This document shows positions 49,341 through 60,754 of a stretch of DNA of 64,000 nucleotides, in pieces (position 1 is the first letter of the stretch; every line of letters starts with the position of its first letter). Source of the stretch: Mactra quadrangularis. Its lineage: Eukaryota > Mollusca > Bivalvia > Venerida > Mactridae. The DNA lies in the NCBI GenBank assembly GCA_025267735.1, contig CM046297.1, forward strand, positions 19,432,011 to 19,496,010, in the 5' to 3' direction. A program made the translations under genes and the position numbers. The notes below the pieces were generated by a model. That model worked only from the letters and a program-made list of their open reading frames with translations, searched no databases and was not told where the DNA came from.

Positions 49341-49574
49341 TGATTTTATCTTAACCCTGAAGGATTTAGAGATGTGTCGGTTTGGCCAATTAGTGTTCGT
49401 AAAATCATATCCGTAGCTGGCCCAGGAAGTGGACTTGTGCAAGAAATCCAAGATGTAATTAATCATTCATCATGGTCAAACGCCTGGCTATTTCTTCGAA
49501 TGGCAACTATTTGCGGGTGGTACATAGTAAAAGGGATTTGGTTCAGACGCCACGGTTACTACAATAAGAAATAA
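49341..49574 (+). CDS. Possible C-terminal exon inside the 3.26-kb transposon
   Basis: After an in-frame stop near 49341, the frame opens through NPEGFRDVSVWPISVRK, GPGSGLVQEIQDVINHSSW and FRRHGYYNKK. It stops at TAA 49572-49574, with AATAAA at 49571-49576 and 49581-49586. Codon use and residue variety (Trp, Arg, Gly, Pro) are unlike chance AT-rich frames. There is no credible ATG; GTG at 49374 is not a eukaryotic start. A spliced terminal exon is the simplest reading. It could be the transposon's own protein or a captured host fragment. Family not recognised. Confidence 0.35.
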
Positions 49575-49589
49575 ACATTTCAATAAAAA

Positions 49590-51030
49590 TCATGTTTCAT
49601 TAGTACATTATGACTGCGCCACATTTCTTTTAATAAGGCTGTGTCGTCTCGAGAGACAATTTGTTGCATAAATAATGTGACTTTTTACAGTTGATATTGT
49701 TTTGAAACAGTTCGCAGTTATTGTGTAGTATCGACATAATGTTTGTTTTCAGTATTTTACATAAAGTCAGATTTGACAGAGTATGTTACCTTATGTTTTG
49801 GGTCGCTCAATGACGTACAATCATTATCGTCATTTATACGTTCACAGTTATACAGTTTTTTGATACTTGTTCTTATTCATAAGCTTGTTTGAAGTGTGTT
49901 TTGTTTTTATAATGGTTGATTTTGTTTATAGCTAACTAAGTAGTTTTGTAAATTTGATAACGCTTGTAACATGCAATGTCTAGATTTATTTTGTTTTATA
50001 TTGAATATGTTTTCTTGCACACCGATACATAATGATGTATAATTTGAACCGTTCTTAAAAATAAAAATCTCAAACACACGTCTTTTGCTATGCCATGGTC
50101 ACTAGCAGTTTCACAAAAGGGCAACACACATATTAGAGCGTCAGATCCTTGACAAGAGTTGTAATTTTTCCCAAACCAACACAGTTTAAATACACCATCC
50201 TAACGATACACGGACAAAGCAAGCACGTGTTTCCTGTATGTATATAATTTCTAATAAATGTGCATGCTAATATCATATGACTTAAATTACTGTTATTATA
50301 ACACATGTTTTAAAAAGCCATAAACATGATTTAATGTGCATCAAACAAATGCTTGTTTTGTAAGTCAATCATTTTATAAAAATAGGCGTAGCTTAACTAG
50401 GACGTAGCTCTTATTAAATTTTGATTTACTGACGAGATATGACATTACGGTAATTCAGATTTCAATACAATTGGTACAAAACTAATAGAAAAATGCATGC
50501 ATTACAGAACACTATTAACAGTATATAACAATACAAGGGTATACGTTGTCATAAACATTGCGCATCAAGCATTGATAAAACCGATTGAAACGATCATTTG
50601 TCGACAGATGCGTTAAATTACTGAATCGATGTTGATCAGCGAATTTCGAAAAAGTCAATGTGACGTTATTCAAAGAGTAAATATAAAGTCAGTTAAAAGT
50701 ATGAGCCAATAGACGGATCATTATATAGATCCATTATTATTATTATTAATTTGTTTTTGGAAGGCTGATTGGGGCTAAAGCTCCCAAGTTGGCTGAGAAG
50801 CGACCAGTAAATAAATAAACCCGAAAAGCACTCAGCTGTTTCAAACATGGGAAAAACTCAGCTTTACATCCCCCTAAGTATTTTTTCCTAGCCCGTCACT
50901 GTCATGCAAGTATTAATGCATCATTATTTTGATTAATCAATACATGTATATTGTTAATGGTTAATCATTGTCTTGATCATTGTTTAAATCAAGCAACTGT
51001 GATTTTACCATAACAGAGTTTGTAATGAAG
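49590..51030. other. Transposon interior without recognisable gene
   Basis: An AT-rich stretch within the 3.26-kb element. It includes an ATT microsatellite at 50735-50752 and a GCTCCCAAGTTGGCTGAGAAGCGACCAGTAAATAAATAAAC segment at about 50778-50820 that looks like the tail of an unidentified retroposon. Confidence 0.4.
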
Positions 51031-51035
51031 TAACT

Positions 51036-51955
51036 CCCCGTTCACACAAAGTGACGACTGTATGACGACCATCCCGATCATACCACGATCTGGAAAAAAA
51101 TATGGATCGTGGCTGATCGGCGTCGGTCAGGGTCAACGTTGAGCATTTTGGCAGTTGATGGTCTTTAGTACAAAAGCACTACGGTGATACTACGTCTTAT
51201 ACGCTGCTACCCAGCTTCCACTACGATGTTACACAGACTTCAGCTGTCCATCTACTGAGTTTATTGCGTTTACAGTACGCCTCTACTACGACATTCAAGA
51301 TCATAGTACGACGCTACGAAGTTCTAGACGACTGTACAACGTTACCACAACGTTCGGTGGTGCTGATCATACTAGGATTCTACTATGCTTTTAGTATGGT
51401 TAAGCGATGATGTGCATATCTTTTGGGCTTCTGAAACGTATTTTACTTTTATTTTTCGACATGAAACACGTATAAGTGATTATTTATCTGTCTTTGTTTT
51501 AACAAAAAATAAATTTAAATGGAAATTGAGCTTGCGTATTTTTTTTCATTTACAGGAATGTTTAACCAGTTAGATGTAAAAAGCTGTACAAATGATCGTC
51601 ATTACAAATGATGCTACATTTTAACATTCTAATATTAACGCTTTAAAACAAACTGCACAAGACTGTACGACGATGTTACTGGTATACGCTTTTACTACAA
51701 TCAATTGAATTGTATTTAATTTATAAAGAAGACCTCACCACCATCCTTCCCCGCTGCTGGTACAATTGTGCTGCGTCTACCACGCTCCTTATACGCTTCT
51801 ACCCTGATTCGTGTTTGCTACGATCCTACTACACTTGTTTTGAACATGTCCAAAATAAGCATGTTAGGAGCGTAGGGCTCCCCGATCATAAAGACACTAC
51901 CTCGACCCTACTACGCCTATGAAGACCCAACAAAGCTTCTACTACGATTCGACAT
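51036..51955. mobile_element. Second TIR-type element remnant, TACGA/CTACG-rich
   Basis: It starts CCCCGTTCACACAAAGTGAC, similar to the CCCCGTTACACCAAACT terminus at 41541. It continues with many CTACGA, GTACGA and ACGCT motifs separated by an AT-rich centre (51400-51650). The matching right terminus is not visible, so it is truncated or highly diverged. It is nested within the 3.26-kb element. Confidence 0.45.
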
Positions 51956-52239
51956 GATTGACCTTTATAATAATTGCGACATTTCCCGTCGATGTTGCGA
52001 CATATACCGGCAGCGAATTTTTTTGCGACATTTCCCGTCAACAATGCGACATATGCCGGCAGTGGGGTTTACGACGTTTGCAGCAGATTGCGACATTTCC
52101 CGGCGACGGTGCGACATTTTCCGTAGATTATGACGTTTCCCGGCGATGCGACATTTCCCGGCGCTACATACATAATACTGATAATAATACCAAAGGGATT
52201 CGACTCAACATAATACTACATAGAAACATAAGGAAACAA

Positions 52240-52870
52240 CGACTCATCTAATAAACATACTATTCTATCATGCATGTGAGTAAACTTATCGTATTAGAAC
52301 ATTGGAACAATTTTTGCACATCATATACTGTATAATATAACATTAAAGTAGATAAGTTCATTATAAGCCGCCCGGCTAGCTCAGTTGGTAGCACACAAGT
52401 CTACTGATCGAGGGGTCGTGGGTTTGATCCCCGGGCGTGGCATACTTTCGTAGAGCTTGGTCATGAAATTATTTCTACGGCCATTCTCCCTCCTACCAAT
52501 GATACTTAATTATGTATGGCAGTTGTCAGTCACTGACGAAAGTATGCTCTTAGTAGTTGGTTTACAGCTAAATCAAGGAGCAGTAAGTAGGTTATATGAC
52601 CTCCGTTATATGATTTATACAATGTGTTGCTACGGCGTTAAACCCAACAAAAACAAACTAACAAAGTTCAAGATAAATACATATGGTAGTCCCAGTAACA
52701 TATGGTAGGCAATATCTTAAGTAACTAGGCGCCAGGTGCTATTCTAGAATTAATTTCCCTTATAAGTAAACTATACATAAACTTGCAGACTAATTAATAA
52801 AACACTATGGATTGAGTAATGTATGACTCACAATTAAAATAATGGAATGATTATTGAGCAAAAATAATAG
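52240..52870 (-). repeat. Array block D, unit U3, split by a SINE
   Basis: Plus strand: ATACTGTATAATATAACATTAAAGTAGATAAGTTCAT then, after the SINE, GCAATATCTTAAGTAACTAGGCGCCAGGTGCTATTCTAGAAT. It matches 59540-59690 in the same strand. The SINE at 52367-52663 separates the two parts. Confidence 0.68.
52367..52663 (+). mobile_element. tRNA-Lys-derived SINE (family 2)
   Basis: The head 52369-52437 keeps a perfect 7-bp acceptor stem (CGCCCGG/CCGGGCG), box A TAGCTCAGTTGGTAG and box B GGTTTGATCC. The GCCCGGCTAGCTCAGT..GGGTCGTGGGTT pattern matches tRNA-Lys. The 3' end is CTACGGCGTTAAACCCAACAAAAACAAAC. Imperfect target duplication AAGTTCATTATAA / AAGTTCAAGATAA (52354-52366, 52664-52676). Confidence 0.88.
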
Positions 52871-53115
52871 CTTTATAAAGTCTAAGCGAGAGGGGCTTCA
52901 TAATTATATATTTGCCGAATATTTCTTCTCCCATAAACTGCAAGTACTTTAAATGCAATACCAAAGAATCATATTAGCAATAATTGCAATGTTTTTGTTA
53001 CCGATTGTTGTTTTATGAATTTAAATAGCATTTTTCTTCAAACACAGATAAAGCTGATTTGTGATTTATCTGTGGTCATTAAAGCAAACAAAAATACGAT
53101 TGTAAAGCTCTGTAG

Positions 53116-53426
53116 CGTGTTCAATTACACTAAACGTTACAGAACGTTACATAACGATACATTCAGAACTCCTCGGCCATTCGCTCCGAATAATCTTATG
53201 TGATACACAAATATGCGATCGTTAAGACAATGAGTGATGTTTCAAAATTTACGGACTAAAAACGAAACATCACTCAATGCCTAAACGATCATATATTTGT
53301 TTACTTCAACACCGGTAGTTTTAAAATAGCGTCTAAATATTTCCGAGATTATTCGCAGCGAATGGCTGAGGAGGTCCGAATGTATCGTTGCGGAACGTTT
53401 TGTAACGTTCGCGGTAACTGAACGCC
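53116..53426. mobile_element. Fold-back element, about 310 bp
   Basis: The two halves are inverted copies around a 20-bp spacer. The innermost arms GAGTGATGTTTC / GAAACATCACTC are perfect, and so are outer segments such as AACGATACATTC and GCCATTCGCT. The right arm has about 45 bp (53293-53338 region) absent from the left. Transcripts would form a long hairpin. Two reading frames over it are shadows of the repeat. Target duplication not resolved. Confidence 0.8.
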
Positions 53427-54139
53427 CTACTGATAACTGAAGAAGTACCCGAGTACTTAACATTGTATCCGTCTGGTTACATGATATAATGACTCTATAT
53501 TTTCCAACACATTTGATAACTTTGAAATATGATACAATACATGATTAAATGCACATAATGTAATACCAGATACCATAAGGTTATGTTAAACTGTAAGCTT
53601 ACAGACACATAAATATTGATTGTGTCAGATAATTTCAAACTTGCGACAATTTACCTAGAATGGTTTCTGCGAAAATTGTTTAGTAAGGTTTCTCACATGA
53701 ACGTGATTGGTTTTGATTAAAAGGCACAAATCATTCTATTTTAGATGTTACTCTTTTGTGATCATCTCTATTGTCAGAATCAGATAGTTAGACTTTGGCA
53801 TTGTACATTTTTAGTACATAGAAGCACACATTAGTCCTAATTGTATGAAAATCTCGTTTTCTTCCTTCTAACGAAATTGTACTACCGTATGTCGTTCCTA
53901 TTGGCACTATTCTTTAATTCGCATTTTAAGAATAACATGACATAGTATACGTGTCAGACACGCTGAAAGGCTCTTAACCTATGGTGACAAAAATATAGAC
54001 CATGATGACAAAATTGTTCTTATTTTTTTATAATTGTCTCTCGAGATTGGCATTAGTTTCAAAGAATTCTGGTTGCTTTCTCCATAGGTGGATAGTTAGT
54101 CAAGAATCGGTAGCAAAGTTTTTTCTTTGTCGAATGTTT

Positions 54140-54330
54140 TGTTCGAAGAGAAGATTGATAACTAAAAGAACAATCAGAACATAACACATAAGCGGAAGTG
54201 TAACTTTCTTTTTAATGGAAATGACGTAGTTAACAACAAAAAGATTATTTACTTTTTTAATATCTAACTCTATATCGATTCATCATCTGTTTGATGTGCT
54301 TAATTAAAAGTTAAGATGTATGCACAAGTG
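54140..54330 (-). promoter_or_regulatory. Array block F, unit U4 (candidate promoter)
   Basis: The plus strand carries AACAATCAGAACATAACACATAAGCGGAAGTG, nearly identical to 40969-40999, then TTTCTTTTTAATGGAAATGACGTAG. One base change turns the CCGGAAGT core into GCGGAAGT. Confidence 0.45.
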
Positions 54331-54570
54331 TGCTATAGATTCAAAGTGCTACTTGTCGATTTAAAAATATTAAGAAAAAGGTCTGCTGCTGTACCTATAG
54401 ATTTATGAATGTTGTATTTAGAATTGGCTTTTATAAAATCTATAAAGATGCAAAAATTGTAAAACAATAGCATAAAATTTTATTAAAATGCAATAAAGTA
54501 GTGAATAACCATCTATGTATACAGAGGAGCTGTCTTTATTTGGCATAATATACGTCTACACTTAAATATA

Positions 54571-54821
54571 CTAGGACGAAAAAGAAACGCCGGGTAACCT
54601 ATAATGATTGTTTTAAGGGATAAATTGTATTATTGTATTATTATATTTATTTTTGTATGAAATGTCATCTGTATGGAACCAGCTGTTGAAGTTTCAATCG
54701 ATTTCCGATGCTGATTATGTGACAAAATGCCCCCTTTTAACGATGACCCTTCTTGTTTTGCGAAACACGGCCGGACATGTGTTGCATATTTTATGTACCC
54801 GGCGTTTCTTTTTCGTCCTAG
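54571..54821. mobile_element. MITE with perfect inverted ends, TA-flanked
   Basis: CTAGGACGAAAAAGAAACGC... at the left is perfectly inverted at the right (54567-54596 versus 54796-54825, 30 bp including TATA/TATA). TA duplication, 251-bp body and a GAAAAAGAAACGC terminus fit a Tc1/mariner-type MITE. Two overlapping frames here are shadows. Confidence 0.9.
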
Positions 54822-55939
54822 TATATATATGTCTCAGGTACTTCAATTATGCAAGAATGAACATACGTCTTGGAAGATATGTTACAGTAAATTTTTTATT
54901 AACATTAATAAAATTATGTTTGCTCATTATAATGAAAACATAAATTTGATAAGATACAGTTTTTGTTTTTTGAACATCTTGTCAAATCACTAAAACACAT
55001 GTAGAAAAGGATACAGAAAAATCATTTGTTCAGAAGCTATTCCCAGTAGTTAATCTAAACTTGAGGGTATTCACTTATCACGTGGAATTAAAGCGCATTT
55101 ATTGAACAAAAATAAGACGTAAAATAAGCACAATGCTATGTTATATGGTACTAGTCCTTTTTATTTAACTCACGACAAAAGCAGCGACTTAATAGAAGTG
55201 TTAATGAACAATCAATCAATAGGTATAGAGCAGCCCCGAGTAGAAGCAAAATAGCATTAGCTCAACATATTTCGTTTATTTTATGCTTAAAACTGACGTT
55301 CCTAATTGTATAAGACAATGCTTTACATCTAAGGCGGCTTCCCCTGTTAAATGTCGTTTATCGCATTATCACTATCTTGAAACGTTAAATAAAAGGCAGT
55401 ATTTTTTTTAATGAAGAAAATAATGAATAACTGTAAACAAATACAGAGACACAATTGATAATATCGTAACACTTTTGGATTAAATCACCACAACATTTTT
55501 TAAATGCACCTATAATTATAATGGAATGGACACACATTTGAATTAACAGCCTCTGCAGAAATTAGTTACTTTTTACTTATGTTTTTCTACTTTACTGTAA
55601 CTGGAATGAACATCATACTAGCCATATATCTGAAAGAAGAGAAATCGTGATCAACATAAGCTCGATAACTTCATTCCATGCCTTCATTCAATAACAAAAA
55701 ACTAATATATCTGCCTTTAGGGTCCTTGGCAAAATTGAACGCTAAAAAAAAGTAATACTCAGTAAAAATAATTTATTACAGTAATTGGCTAATTTACTGT
55801 AGTGCTTCAGCGACTAACTAAGTGATATGGATGTTACGTATGGTAATGGTATATAGCCTAAAGCAAATATTGTACGAAATGTCTATCTCACAAATTTTGG
55901 TATTTCTAAATTTTAATTTTGCTGTTAGCCGAGATTTTC

Positions 55940-56280
55940 ACTCCCAGAATAATCTGACAGTGATGTCAATTTCACTCCGTATAAACCGATAATTTCCCTC
56001 CTTAAAATGAGAACCAGTATCTATCCAGAAAAGCTAGTTAGGTAAACATGTCGTTAATAACTATGAAAAGCGCTCATAAAAGCCTTACATCCAACTGAAT
56101 AAATATATCTGCGAATTTTAAACAGATAATGAGATTTCACATCATAAACTAGCCACCTTGTGACGTTAACAGTGTACTTAGACACCAGATAACAAGCATA
56201 TGGTGTTTATAGAAGCGTACAAATAATTCTCATAAAACTCATGAAGGGTGCTAGACAATCTGAACCATAAATGGACATAG
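55940..56280 (-). repeat. Array block C, unit U4
   Basis: The reverse complement of 56115-56275 matches U1 27945-28110 at roughly 85 percent by eye, including GCTAGCACCCTTCA-like and CTTGTTATCTGGTGT. Similarity continues outward to about 55940. Confidence 0.72.
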
Positions 56281-57229
56281 TGCTGTTATTAAAGGTCACA
56301 TGTTTATTATTATCTCTATAGTATTAGAGATTGTTCAGCAAATATTAGAATATACAGTCGATATGGAAATGAATATAAGGTCTTAACCTTTCAAACAACA
56401 AATAACAAACACTATTTGCATGGGCAAAGACTTTTATGAAACCTTGAATTTTGGAGCTACATATAAACATCAAACATATATTATAAACATTACATTGTGC
56501 GTCATCAACTATATGAACACAACAGTAATAATCATCATATATGAATATTGACAACAATAATACAAACTTAAACATGCTTAGACGAATAGTTCAGGCTAAA
56601 AACCAGAGATAAAACTATGCCCATAACGTATAAAATTCACTCTGGAAAACTGTACATACCCGTCTAAGCATTATGAATTACTTCCAAACTCTTAGTAATG
56701 TAAGTATATATTTAAGATATTCAATCTTACTAACAATAATATAATTCATTGCATATAATGTTAATTTATGACAACCAAAAAGTCGAATTTGAATAAACTA
56801 CGTGTACAAGGCTCCAAGTCTAGCGTAGAACTGAATAGTCCCCGCGCTATTCCCGCCACTAACTGTTTCCTGTCACGTGACTTATCGCTAGGCGATAAAA
56901 CAACCCGTATGTTGTATACAAAACGGTGAAGACATACGTTCTGTCGCTATACTACGTAACGCGCAGAACTTAAAAATACTTATGTAGATTAAGACTCTAT
57001 GGTACAACTTAATAGCAAATGATTTCTCCTTATACAAAATACGTAAAACTGTTGACCAATTGGAAGATGGACGCTTATTATATTATTACAAAGAACAAAT
57101 ATTAAATGTGTTTTTTGTATTCTTTTAATCAAGTTGCAATCCCTAATATGTTCATAAATTGGCAGTAAGAAACCCAAAAGTCCCTAAAATACGCAGTTTA
57201 TGTTTTATTTTCACTGGTCTGTTGATTGT

Positions 57230-57660
57230 ACAAGTGTCACAAAGCCAACTGAAAATTTCACAAAGATTTAAACAATACAATCTGAATATGGAAATTACTA
57301 CAACAAATTTATTATTGATTTAGGAATAGTTTTCTTGGTTGTCAAGACGACAAGCAATAGGATATGACAAATATAACAGTATTGTCGATTATGTTTTATT
57401 TTATGAATAAGTCTCGAATAATTTCTCATAAAATGTTTATCAACGCTTTTAACATTCAGTTGTTATCAGCAAGTGATATACTTGAACCATTCAAGATTCT
57501 GTCAAGTTCATCGCAAACAAAAAGAATGTTATGTCTGTCTATTGGTTCTGAATTGAAATATGCCGTACATAAAACACTCAGCATATACTTGATTGGCATC
57601 ATAACCTTTACATACAACTTAAATATAACCTATACCAAATAATTGCTTATTATTTGACAG
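57230..57660 (-). pseudogene. Decayed block B exon, unit U4
   Basis: On the minus strand the exon end is well kept: GTTTGCGATGAACTTGACAG...GATAACAACTGA, stop at 57457-57459. The GGTTATGATGCC segment is also kept. Between them indels shift the frame and an in-frame TAA follows RTNRQT. The opposite-strand ATG frame 57364-57642 is a shadow: it contains a stop in the U1 copy. Confidence 0.5.
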
Positions 57661-57850
57661 GAAAACTCTCGAAGAGTCGTTAATGTCAATGTAATGAGTT
57701 AGTGTCCTATTAATTGGTAACGTTAGATGTTGAATTGAGTGTACCGTCATATATCAATCACAATTTCTCATAACAAAGAAAACGTATTAATTGTATTGAC
57801 ATTCAATTAGTATTATCAAACGATAGTTTGAAGTTAAAACATTTGGTTAC

Positions 57851-57933
57851 TTCGTAATGAATTGGGAACGAATGGTTATGCCTACAAGCAATCAGAGAAC
57901 AAAACGGCGAGATGTTTAAATAATTAAACATTT
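57851..57933 (-). pseudogene. Block A exon, unit U4
   Basis: The minus-strand acceptor CTTTTCCGATTCTTAAG precedes AAATGTTTAATTATTTAAAC (frame MFNYLNISPFCSLIACRHNH). A possible donor is GAA|GTAACC. The frame is intact, but the donor phase (0) differs from U1 (2) and its terminal exon is broken. It is probably part of a pseudogene. Confidence 0.45.
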
Positions 57934-58250
57934 CTTAAGAATCGGAAAAGAAAAGAAGGGAGTGTATGAGATATTTATATTAAATACGAAGACGTTAAAA
58001 TGTACTTAGTGTACGACCATAGAGAAACTTTAGTTGAAACAATTTGGAATTAAAAAGGATCTTTAAATGATAAGAACATATTAAGATCAGACGTGAGGGC
58101 TTTGTAATAACATTCAATCGTTACAAAATTCCAAAAAGTTGAAAGTAAATGGAACTAGGAAAAAGATCATTAGACGCTCTAACATACTCCCGTTATGATG
58201 TTGGTCACTAAAACGTATCATTAACCTATCAAAATGTCATATTTTGTTTA

Positions 58251-58390
58251 TTGTTTATTGGAGTTAACGCCGTGTCAACACAATTTTGGGTCATTTTACG
58301 GCATCCAGCGCACCTAACCTAGCTTTCCTAGCCCATTGTCTATACCCAGTACACACGTACCCTTCCACAAGGCCGGAAACTTCTCCACTT
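58251..58390 (-). mobile_element. Head-less SINE (family 1) fragment
   Basis: Contains the tail and 3' half (AACGCCGTGTCAACACAA to GGCCGGAAACTTCTCC) and stops abruptly before the tRNA-like head. It is a 5'-truncated copy inserted at the edge of block G. Confidence 0.85.
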
Positions 58391-58394
58391 CTCT

Positions 58395-58520
58395 CTCTAA
58401 TTGCAATGTATCTAAAGTTGATGAACATAGATTTAATAAATTACTTTAACAAAAAGTGTGTTTTTGGTAGACACGAAGTCACCGAGCATTGTTCAAAATG
58501 TCAATCTAAAATCGAGTAAG
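58395..58520 (-). repeat. Array block G, unit U4
   Basis: ATTTAATAAATTACTTTAAC and AGACACGAAGTCACCGAGCATTGTTCAAAATG match 45892-45985 of U3. Confidence 0.65.
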
Positions 58521-59059
58521 ATTCAACAACAAAGGTCCCAAAAATCTACCATCTTCAAAAACAGCAATAAAAGTAGCAATAAGTAGTTACTTCAAATACC
58601 ATCTCAAACTAACCTCTCGATGGTTCTTCTAGCACAGAGTCGATTGTTGTGGTTTAAGAGAAAGAGGTTCCGGCTGATTTATGTAACGTAAATGAACTAA
58701 GTTATGGTTTGATTAATAAACATACTAAAATAAGTGAGATAAATCAAAATGCATAGTCACCAAAACATTTTTTCCGATATTTGATTAATGAGGAGAAACG
58801 TAGTTGTTATCATTATGATTTAAGGTCACTATGAATTAATTATATACGATGGATTCTGGACTAGAAGGACGTCGAAGACTAACTGTGTCTCTTTCAAGAT
58901 TCGTTCTGTAATCTATTTGGTTTCAATTAGTTCGGGAATTTTTGATTTTCAATTAAAAATATATCACAAGGAATTGAACATAAGCCAAAAGTTGTAGAAG
59001 CTATTTACAACTAATCTGTAACCGATGGTAGTGATTAATGTCGAACATTTTACATGCAA

Positions 59060-59330
59060 TACTAATCATATGTATATAACTATTAACTGCATATTTAGAT
59101 ATGTCAATATGTACTTCAAATACAATAACCTAAGCTGAGGCATCATTCATATGTTTTTCATATCAATTTTTATTAGGTCAAGACATCGTCTTCCAATTTA
59201 ACAAGATCATCAACTGTTACGCTATGACATTGCTGACAAAAAGGAAGGGTTGTTATGGCTTCGAGATCCAATTTCACTTTCGTTTATATATCATTCATTC
59301 TATTTTCAATATTTTGAGTTAAGAGCAAGC
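59060..59330 (-). repeat. Array block H, unit U4
   Basis: Same-strand partner of 48110-48390. No conserved frame. It lies between blocks G and D as in U3. Confidence 0.68.
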
Positions 59331-59489
59331 GCTTACTTTATAGTTATATGTTCGTAATAATATGTAGTTTTATCAGAATTTAGTTAATTGTAACGTTATT
59401 CATACTAAGAGCATAAATTGCCAATGTTAAGCAGATTTTAAAAAGATAATTGAAACAACTTCATTGCTTTACGAGGAATTCTTAAAACT

Positions 59490-59800
59490 TTTTGTGAAGC
59501 CTGTGATAAACTGTGTATAATACATAATGATCAGTGGAACCATTTGAATCAACTTGTACAATATGATATTACATTAACGTAGAATATTTCCAGATAAGTG
59601 CATATTTTAGAGACAGTAGCGTATCGTAGAAAATATCTAAAGTACCATGGCGCCTGATGCTATTCTAAAATCATATCATTTCTTAAAAACTACACATTAA
59701 CTTGCAACCATACCAACTGATTAATCAAACACTACGGACAGAGTAATACATGAAGTAATGTATGACTCAAAACAAAAATAAAATAAAACGAACATTTTGT
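59490..59800 (-). repeat. Array block D, unit U4
   Basis: GATAAGTGCATATTTTAGAGACAGTAGCGTATCGTAG and ATGGCGCCTGATGCTATTCTAAAAT match the reverse complement of U1 25482-25560. ATGTATGACTCAAAACAAAAATAAAAT matches U3 52820-52850. Confidence 0.7.
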
Positions 59801-60019
59801 AAACGATCTATTCTTTATTTTGCGACACGATGAATAAGTTATGTATAAAATTGCGAATACACATAAAAGCAATTTGCAAATTACAATTTCAGTAGAACGG
59901 TTTTGTTATCCATTATGAAATTGGAATTTCACGAATGGTACCATTCTTCTTCCATTGAAGATAAACAAAGTTTGTGATGTAGCTAAAGTCAAATAGGCAT
60001 ACAAAATGTGCATTTATTT

Positions 60020-60236
60020 TAACGTCGCATTCAACACATATATATGGGTCATATACACGACGACCAGCTCTTCCTACTATAGGTTTCCTAGACACTTGTC
60101 TATCACCAGTACTAACTTACCCAACCACGAGGCTGACAACTCATATTTAGGGTATGACCAACCGCGACCGGGTTTCGAAGCCGCGATCTCCGGATTCGAA
60201 GTCAGACATGCTAACCACTACGCCACGGCCGCGGCA
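60020..60236 (-). mobile_element. tRNA-Arg-like SINE (family 4), degenerate
   Basis: The minus-strand head starts at about 60235: GCCGCGGCCGTGGCGTAGTG then GTTAGCATGTCTGACTTCGAATCC, with box B-like GGCTTCGAAACCC. The GTCTGACTTCG arm resembles tRNA-Arg (TCG anticodon). The body shares GTACTGGTGATAGACAAGTG with family 1 and ends GCGACGTT. No clear target duplication. Confidence 0.65.
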
Positions 60237-60754
60237 TACATGCAGTTTTAAGGATATGATAACTGAACAACTGAACAACTGCTCGATTACTTAAGCTAAC
60301 GTACCTTTAAATTACATAACATAGTTATTTAATATTTTCCATAATAAAGAATCTACTAACTCGAAAATATGATGAAATAAATTATAAAGATGCAAATTCT
60401 TTATTTTCATTTTATGTAAGTTTACATTATAGTATACTTAACGACAAATAAACATTGATCGTGTAAGATAATTTCATATTTATAACAATTTACTTCGAAG
60501 GGTTTCTGTGACAATTTACAAAGTAGGGATTCTCGTATTGTCTTGATTAGTATTGATTCTTTGGAACAAATGGTAATCCGATGAGACATTTCGTATAAAG
60601 CAAGAACAATTTTGTCACCACGGGATAATAGCCTTTAAGCTTGTCTGTCACATTTACTATATCATGTTATTCTTTATTTGAATAATGTCTTAAATCAGAA
60701 TATAATAACAGTGCCAATAGGAACGGCATTCAGTACATTGTCTTTAAATCATAT

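Larger units (their letters stand above)
48907..52168. mobile_element. 3.26-kb DNA transposon with about 200-bp TIRs
   Basis: The ends begin TGTAGCGCCGGGAAATGTCG and are inverted copies over about 200 bp (48907-49108 and 51967-52168) with few mismatches. Five-bp flanks TACAT (48902-48906 and 52169-52173) form the target duplication. Each arm carries about eight copies of a (T)GCGACATTTCCCG(G/T)CG-like motif, alternating with GCGACATATACCGGCAG-like variants. The interior holds an ORF fragment with a poly(A) signal and what looks like a second, nested element. No transposase motif was recognised and the superfamily is unassigned. Confidence 0.88.

Noticed and set aside
49319..49350. GAATTCGCTAGTGATT resembling a cloning-vector polylinker
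   Set aside because: It differs from the common vector sequence and is embedded in continuous genomic sequence with no further vector match; coincidence.
57364..57642. 92-codon plus-strand ATG frame in block B of unit U4
   Set aside because: It is antisense to the conserved exon remnant, and the aligned U1 copy has an in-frame stop early in this frame.
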